A stretch of 6,736 nucleotides of DNA from Muribaculaceae bacterium. GTDB taxonomy: Bacteria; Bacteroidota; Bacteroidia; Bacteroidales; Muribaculaceae. Numbering within the stretch: the stretch's first letter is position 1; every line of letters starts with the position of its first letter. The translations under genes were made by a program, and so were the position numbers. The DNA is taken from the NCBI GenBank assembly GCA_022511505.1, contig JAFLTK010000162.1:1-6736 (forward strand). The letters are read 5' to 3'. Below the pieces are notes generated by a model. That model did no database searches, was not told the DNA's origin, and was given only the letters and a program-made list of their open reading frames with translations. Below are positions 3,965-6,736 of the stretch, in pieces.

Positions 3965-6223
3965 ATGAGAAAGATTAATCGCGAAACAGTTCAACGCATC
4001 CTTGACGCTGTCGATATTGTCGATGTCGTGAGCGACTTTGTGACCTTGCGGCGTCGCGGGGCCAACTACATCGGGCTGTGTCCGTTCCACAATGAGCGGA
4101 CGCCGTCGTTTTCGGTGTCCAAGGCCAAGGGTATCTGCAAGTGTTTCAGTTGTGGCAAGGGCGGGAGCGCGATTAATTTCCTGATGGAACTCGAGAGCAT
4201 GAGCTATCAGGAGGCTTTGCGCTATCTGGCCAAGAAGTATAACATCGAGGTCGAGGAACATGAGATGACTGACGCCGAGCGCATCGCCGAGACCGAGCGC
4301 GAGAGCATGCTGGCGGTCAACAAGATGGCGATGGACCATTTCGCCTACAATCTGGTCGACACTCAGGATGGTCGCAACATCGGGTTGGCCTATTTCCGCG
4401 AGCGTGGCATCAGCGACGAGATGATCAAGCGGTTCCACCTTGGCTATGCTCTTGAAGATAGTACCGACCTCTATAACGCGGCTACGCGCAAGGGTTATAG
4501 TCTTGATTATCTGCTGAAAACGGGCCTGTGTAGCCGCAGCGACAGCGGTCGAGTCTATGACCGCTTCCGCGGTCGCGTTATCTACCCGGTGCTCTCGGTG
4601 TCGGGCAAAGTGGTGGCGTTTGGCGGCCGCACGTTGCGCAAGGACAAGTCGATGGCCAAGTATGTCAACTCTCCAGAATCGCTCATCTACTCCAAGCGCC
4701 GTGAACTCTATGGTCTGTATCACTCGCGTCAGGCGATTGTCAAGGCCGACAAGTGTATCCTTGTCGAGGGCTATATGGATGTCATCTCGATGCATCAGGC
4801 GGGCGTTGAAAACGTAGTCGCGTCGAGCGGAACGTCACTGACTGCCGAGCAAGTGCGCCTGATACACCGCTTTACCAACAATATTACCGTCATCTATGAC
4901 GCCGATGCCGCCGGAGTGAAAGCGTCGTTGCGCAGCATCGACATGCTTTTGCTCGAGGGGATGAACATCAAGGTGCTCAGCCTACCCCCGGGGGAGGACC
5001 CCGACTCGTTTGCCCAGACCCACTCGTCGAGCGAAGTTGAGGAGTATATCAAACAAAACGAGATAGACTTTATTCGCTTCAAGGTCAACACGCTGCTCAG
5101 GGATGCCGGCAACGACCCGCTGCGCCGCGCCCAGGTTATCAACGATATTGTCAAGTCGATTTCGCTCGTTGCCGACCCGGTTGCTCGCAACGTCTATATC
5201 ACGACGTGCTCCCACTTGCTCGGTGTCGACGATAAAGTTGTGTCGTTGCAGGTCAACAAGTTAGGCCAGGAACATGCGATGAAGTTGCGCCGCGAGGAGC
5301 AGATTTCAGGCGGTATGGAGCAGTTGCCGGCCGAGGGTGGCACAGCGAGTCAGCAAACGGACGGCTCGACACAGCCCGTCGATGGCACCGGACAAGCGAC
5401 CGCAGATGCCGGCCCATCGCAAGAAATTCAGCAGATTGCGGGCACCCACGCGTTGTCGGCCGAGGGACGCAAGGCGCGGTTCCTATTGCCGTTTGAGAAA
5501 GAGGTCATCAGGCTGGTGCTGAAATATGGCATGGTCGCGTTTGCCCAGTGGGTTGATGAGAATGAAAACGTCTGGCCGTTAACTGTTTATGAGTATATCA
5601 ACGGCGAAATGTCGAACGACGGCATCAAGTTTGAAACTGTGCTCTATGCCCGCGCGCTTGCCGAGGTGAGCAATATCTTCAATACAACATGGCAACCCGA
5701 CTTGACGCGCTACCGCGAGCAGATAGCGGCTGAGCGTGAAGAGGGACGTAGGCAGGGCATCGAGCAGATTCGCACCGGCGCGACCAACATGGCTATGATT
5801 GAGTCGCTCGAGCGCGAACTCGAGGAACGGCTCGACCGCGAGGACGCCGAGAAGGAGACCGAGTTTGCCGTCAACTACGTCGAGCGGATTCTGGCGTCGT
5901 CGCCCGACGACGATATGCGCCGACTGACTGCCGACCTTGTCAGCGACCGCTATGTGCTATCCAAGGTTCACACCAAATATTCCAAGGTGTTGACCGAACT
6001 CGACCGTCTGACCGAGGTTGTTCCCCGCGCTATCCATGAACTGAAGGCGGCGATTATCGACTGTGAAATCAACCTCGTCAAGGAGCAGATGAAAGAGGCG
6101 TGCAAGACGCCCGAAACGATGCGCGCGCAAATCCCGGCGCTGATGACACGCATCAGCGAACTGAACGCCATTAAACAGCAGTTTGCCCACATCCTTGGCG
6201 AGCGCATCATTATCCCGCGCTGA
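3965..6223 (+). CDS. dnaG: DNA primase DnaG (752 aa)
   Basis: The replicative primase makes the RNA primers for lagging-strand synthesis and works with the DnaB helicase at the fork. The start at 3965 gives MRKINRETVQRILDAVDIVD, the usual N-terminus of Bacteroidetes DnaG; the longer frame from 3917 adds 16 residues (MGGLVDWWIF...) encoded by the promoter repeats. In numbering from 3965, the CHC2 zinc-binding domain has ligands C39, H42, C60 and C63 (CPFH, CFSC). The polymerase basic region includes RFRGRVIYPV (200-209). The TOPRIM core has EGYMD (268-272, catalytic E268), SGTSLT (288-293) and DADAAG (312-317, D312 and D314 for metal). A Q/G/T/A-rich linker (about 450-496) leads to a charged, helical C-terminal helicase-interaction domain (about 500-752). 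It is longer than E. coli DnaG (581 aa), as is common in Bacteroidetes. All catalytic residues are present. It has its own promoter and is not in an rpsU-dnaG-rpoD type operon here. Confidence 0.97.
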   Translation: MRKINRETVQRILDAVDIVDVVSDFVTLRRRGANYIGLCPFHNERTPSFSVSKAKGICKCFSCGKGGSAINFLMELESMSYQEALRYLAKKYNIEVEEHEMTDAERIAETERESMLAVNKMAMDHFAYNLVDTQDGRNIGLAYFRERGISDEMIKRFHLGYALEDSTDLYNAATRKGYSLDYLLKTGLCSRSDSGRVYDRFRGRVIYPVLSVSGKVVAFGGRTLRKDKSMAKYVNSPESLIYSKRRELYGLYHSRQAIVKADKCILVEGYMDVISMHQAGVENVVASSGTSLTAEQVRLIHRFTNNITVIYDADAAGVKASLRSIDMLLLEGMNIKVLSLPPGEDPDSFAQTHSSSEVEEYIKQNEIDFIRFKVNTLLRDAGNDPLRRAQVINDIVKSISLVADPVARNVYITTCSHLLGVDDKVVSLQVNKLGQEHAMKLRREEQISGGMEQLPAEGGTASQQTDGSTQPVDGTGQATADAGPSQEIQQIAGTHALSAEGRKARFLLPFEKEVIRLVLKYGMVAFAQWVDENENVWPLTVYEYINGEMSNDGIKFETVLYARALAEVSNIFNTTWQPDLTRYREQIAAEREEGRRQGIEQIRTGATNMAMIESLERELEERLDREDAEKETEFAVNYVERILASSPDDDMRRLTADLVSDRYVLSKVHTKYSKVLTELDRLTEVVPRAIHELKAAIIDCEINLVKEQMKEACKTPETMRAQIPALMTRISELNAIKQQFAHILGERIIIPR

Positions 6224-6230
6224 TGGCGCT
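6201..6230. terminator. Hairpin across the dnaG stop codon, possible shared terminator
   Basis: AGCGCATCA (6201-6209) pairs with TGATGGCGCT (6221-6230) over 9 bp with one bulged G and an 11-nt loop. The right arm contains the dnaG stop TGA (6221-6223) and most of the 8-bp gap to the convergent gene. The plus-strand flank GTTATTTCTG is only moderately T-rich. No other terminator is visible between the two convergent genes. Confidence 0.4.
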
Positions 6231-6231
6231 G

Positions 6232-6570
6232 TTATTTCTGACGACGAAGATAGTTGACCCAGGCGAAGTGTCGGCGCTGTGACAAGTAGGTCAGGTCGTT
6301 GCCGTTGGTGTAGGCCTCGCGCTCAAACGACAGGTTGCGATAGGCTGCCGAGCGGTTGCGATACCGGAGCAACCGAAAGATATATTCAATCCCGTAGAGA
6401 ATGTAAAAAGGTATGAAAAGCAGTTCACGCATTTGGGCTGTGTGTATGCGCTCGTGGTTGACCACATAGCGGTCAATCCAGCGGGTGTCGCGTGCCCAGA
6501 ATGTGCCAAACAGGTTGAGGCATATCCCTTTGGGCATCAGTTTGCTTTGGATGATAATAGGACGTTTCAT
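6232..6570 (-). CDS. Small HExxH-containing membrane protein, putative metallopeptidase-like (112 aa)
   Basis: I recognise this as a conserved Bacteroidetes protein type without a known function. It has an HExxH zinc-site motif, NHERIHTAQMREL (38-50; H39, E40, H43). One hydrophobic segment follows (LLFIPFYILYGIEYIF, 50-65), then a basic stretch and SFEREAY (81-87). E83 in E-x-x-A-Y lies about 40 residues after the HExxH, where gluzincins of the M48/M56 kind carry a third zinc ligand (ExxAD). The C-terminus is basic (YLRRQK). The whole protein is far shorter than M48 or M56 peptidases, so it may be a minimal membrane-associated protease, a zinc-binding protein without catalysis, or a motif coincidence. 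An in-frame TAA four codons upstream of the ATG (6570) and a second Met only at residue 12 support this start. It converges on dnaG with an 8-bp gap and lies downstream of tRNA-Thr on the same strand, separated by that tRNA's terminator. I see no consensus promoter in its leader. Confidence 0.75.
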   Translation of the reverse strand: MKRPIIIQSKLMPKGICLNLFGTFWARDTRWIDRYVVNHERIHTAQMRELLFIPFYILYGIEYIFRLLRYRNRSAAYRNLSFEREAYTNGNDLTYLSQRRHFAWVNYLRRQK

Positions 6571-6581
6571 GCAGTTCAGAT

Positions 6582-6629
6582 GTTATTGTTGTTTCTATTG
6601 TTGTTGATGTTGTTGATGATGGTGGTGGT
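6582..6629. repeat. Imperfect triplet tract upstream of the HExxH gene
   Basis: Sixteen successive triplets on the plus strand nearly all take the form GTT, ATT, GAT or GGT, with one TCT. On the minus (transcript) strand this is an A/C-rich, almost G-free leader of CAAC and CATC units just before the 112-aa gene's ATG. Such a leader would be unstructured. It is low-complexity sequence prone to slippage. Confidence 0.6.
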
Positions 6630-6645
6630 TGAATGAAATTAAAGT

Positions 6646-6677
6646 AGTCTTGCCACTATTGAGATAGTGACAAGACT
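6646..6677 (-). terminator. Terminator hairpin after tRNA-Thr
   Basis: A 14-bp stem with one C-A mismatch (6646-6659 with 6664-6677) and a 4-nt loop begins 8 nt beyond the tRNA 3' end. Read on the minus strand it is followed by ACTTTAATTTC, a loose T-rich tail. It fits an intrinsic terminator for the tRNA transcript and would insulate the 112-aa gene downstream. Confidence 0.65.
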
Positions 6678-6685
6678 GGAACGGG

Positions 6686-6736
6686 AGCCGCGAGTGGGAC
6701 TCGAACCCACGACCTTTTCGTTACGAATGAAATGCT
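6686..6736 (-). tRNA. tRNA-Thr (anticodon CGT), 5' end cut by the window edge
   Basis: Read on the minus strand, the D-stem 3' end AGC is followed by the anticodon arm TTTCA, TTCGTAA, CGAAA with CGT at 6725-6723, which reads the ACG threonine codon. The T arm is GTGGG, TTCGAGT, CCCAC (6710-6694). The acceptor 3' side is TCGCGGC with a T discriminator at 6686. CCA is not encoded. The last anticodon-stem pair (31-39) is an A-C mismatch. The acceptor 5' side and most of the D arm lie outside the window. Confidence 0.92.

Noticed and set aside
3806..4795. 329-codon minus-strand frame opposite the dnaG start
   Set aside because: It is antisense to the highly conserved zinc and polymerase domains of DnaG, has no recognisable domain, and contains His/Asp/Ala-rich runs typical of a frame created by the coding bias of the opposite gene.

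Overview
The window looks like chromosomal DNA of a Bacteroidales bacterium, probably close to Muribaculaceae. The evidence is Bacteroidetes-type promoters (TTTG, 19-20 nt, TAnnTTTG) in front of several genes, no Shine-Dalgarno sites at the starts, and typical Bacteroidetes protein types (signal-peptide TonB_C protein, CotH-type protein with a C-terminal module like a T9SS sorting domain, and the N-terminus of a Bacteroides-type integrase). The genus assignment is inference.

Left edge (1-386): the 3' part of a tRNA-Gly(CCC), a terminator-like hairpin, two 20-nt direct repeats, and a 46-codon remnant of a tyrosine recombinase that keeps only its arm-binding N-terminus. This has the layout of one end of an integrative element that once used the tRNA 3' end as its attachment site and has decayed.

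Middle (387-3618): a good promoter drives a two-domain YdcZ/DUF606-type membrane transporter (477-1391). It is followed on the same strand by a secreted TonB C-terminal-domain protein (1514-1990). A CotH-family exported protein (2111-3553, minus strand) converges on it, and the two share a strong hairpin between their 3' ends. The leaders of the TonB-like and CotH genes carry the same 16-nt sequence around the palindrome TTATGCATAA, each ending exactly 13 nt before the ATG. This is the most unexpected signal in the window.

Right (3619-6736): an AT-rich intergenic stretch leads to dnaG, the replicative primase (best start 3965, 752 aa). Its promoter contains three 8-bp tandem repeats and puts the transcription start almost on the ATG. 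A small HExxH-containing membrane protein (6232-6570, minus strand) converges on dnaG with an 8-bp gap. The window ends in a truncated tRNA-Thr(CGT) on the minus strand with its own terminator hairpin.

I see no multi-gene pathway. Apart from dnaG and the tRNAs, the genes appear to be independently transcribed units of transport and cell-envelope type. I found no convincing new multi-gene system; the items worth following are the shared leader element, the unusual dnaG promoter, the HExxH protein and the integrase relic.
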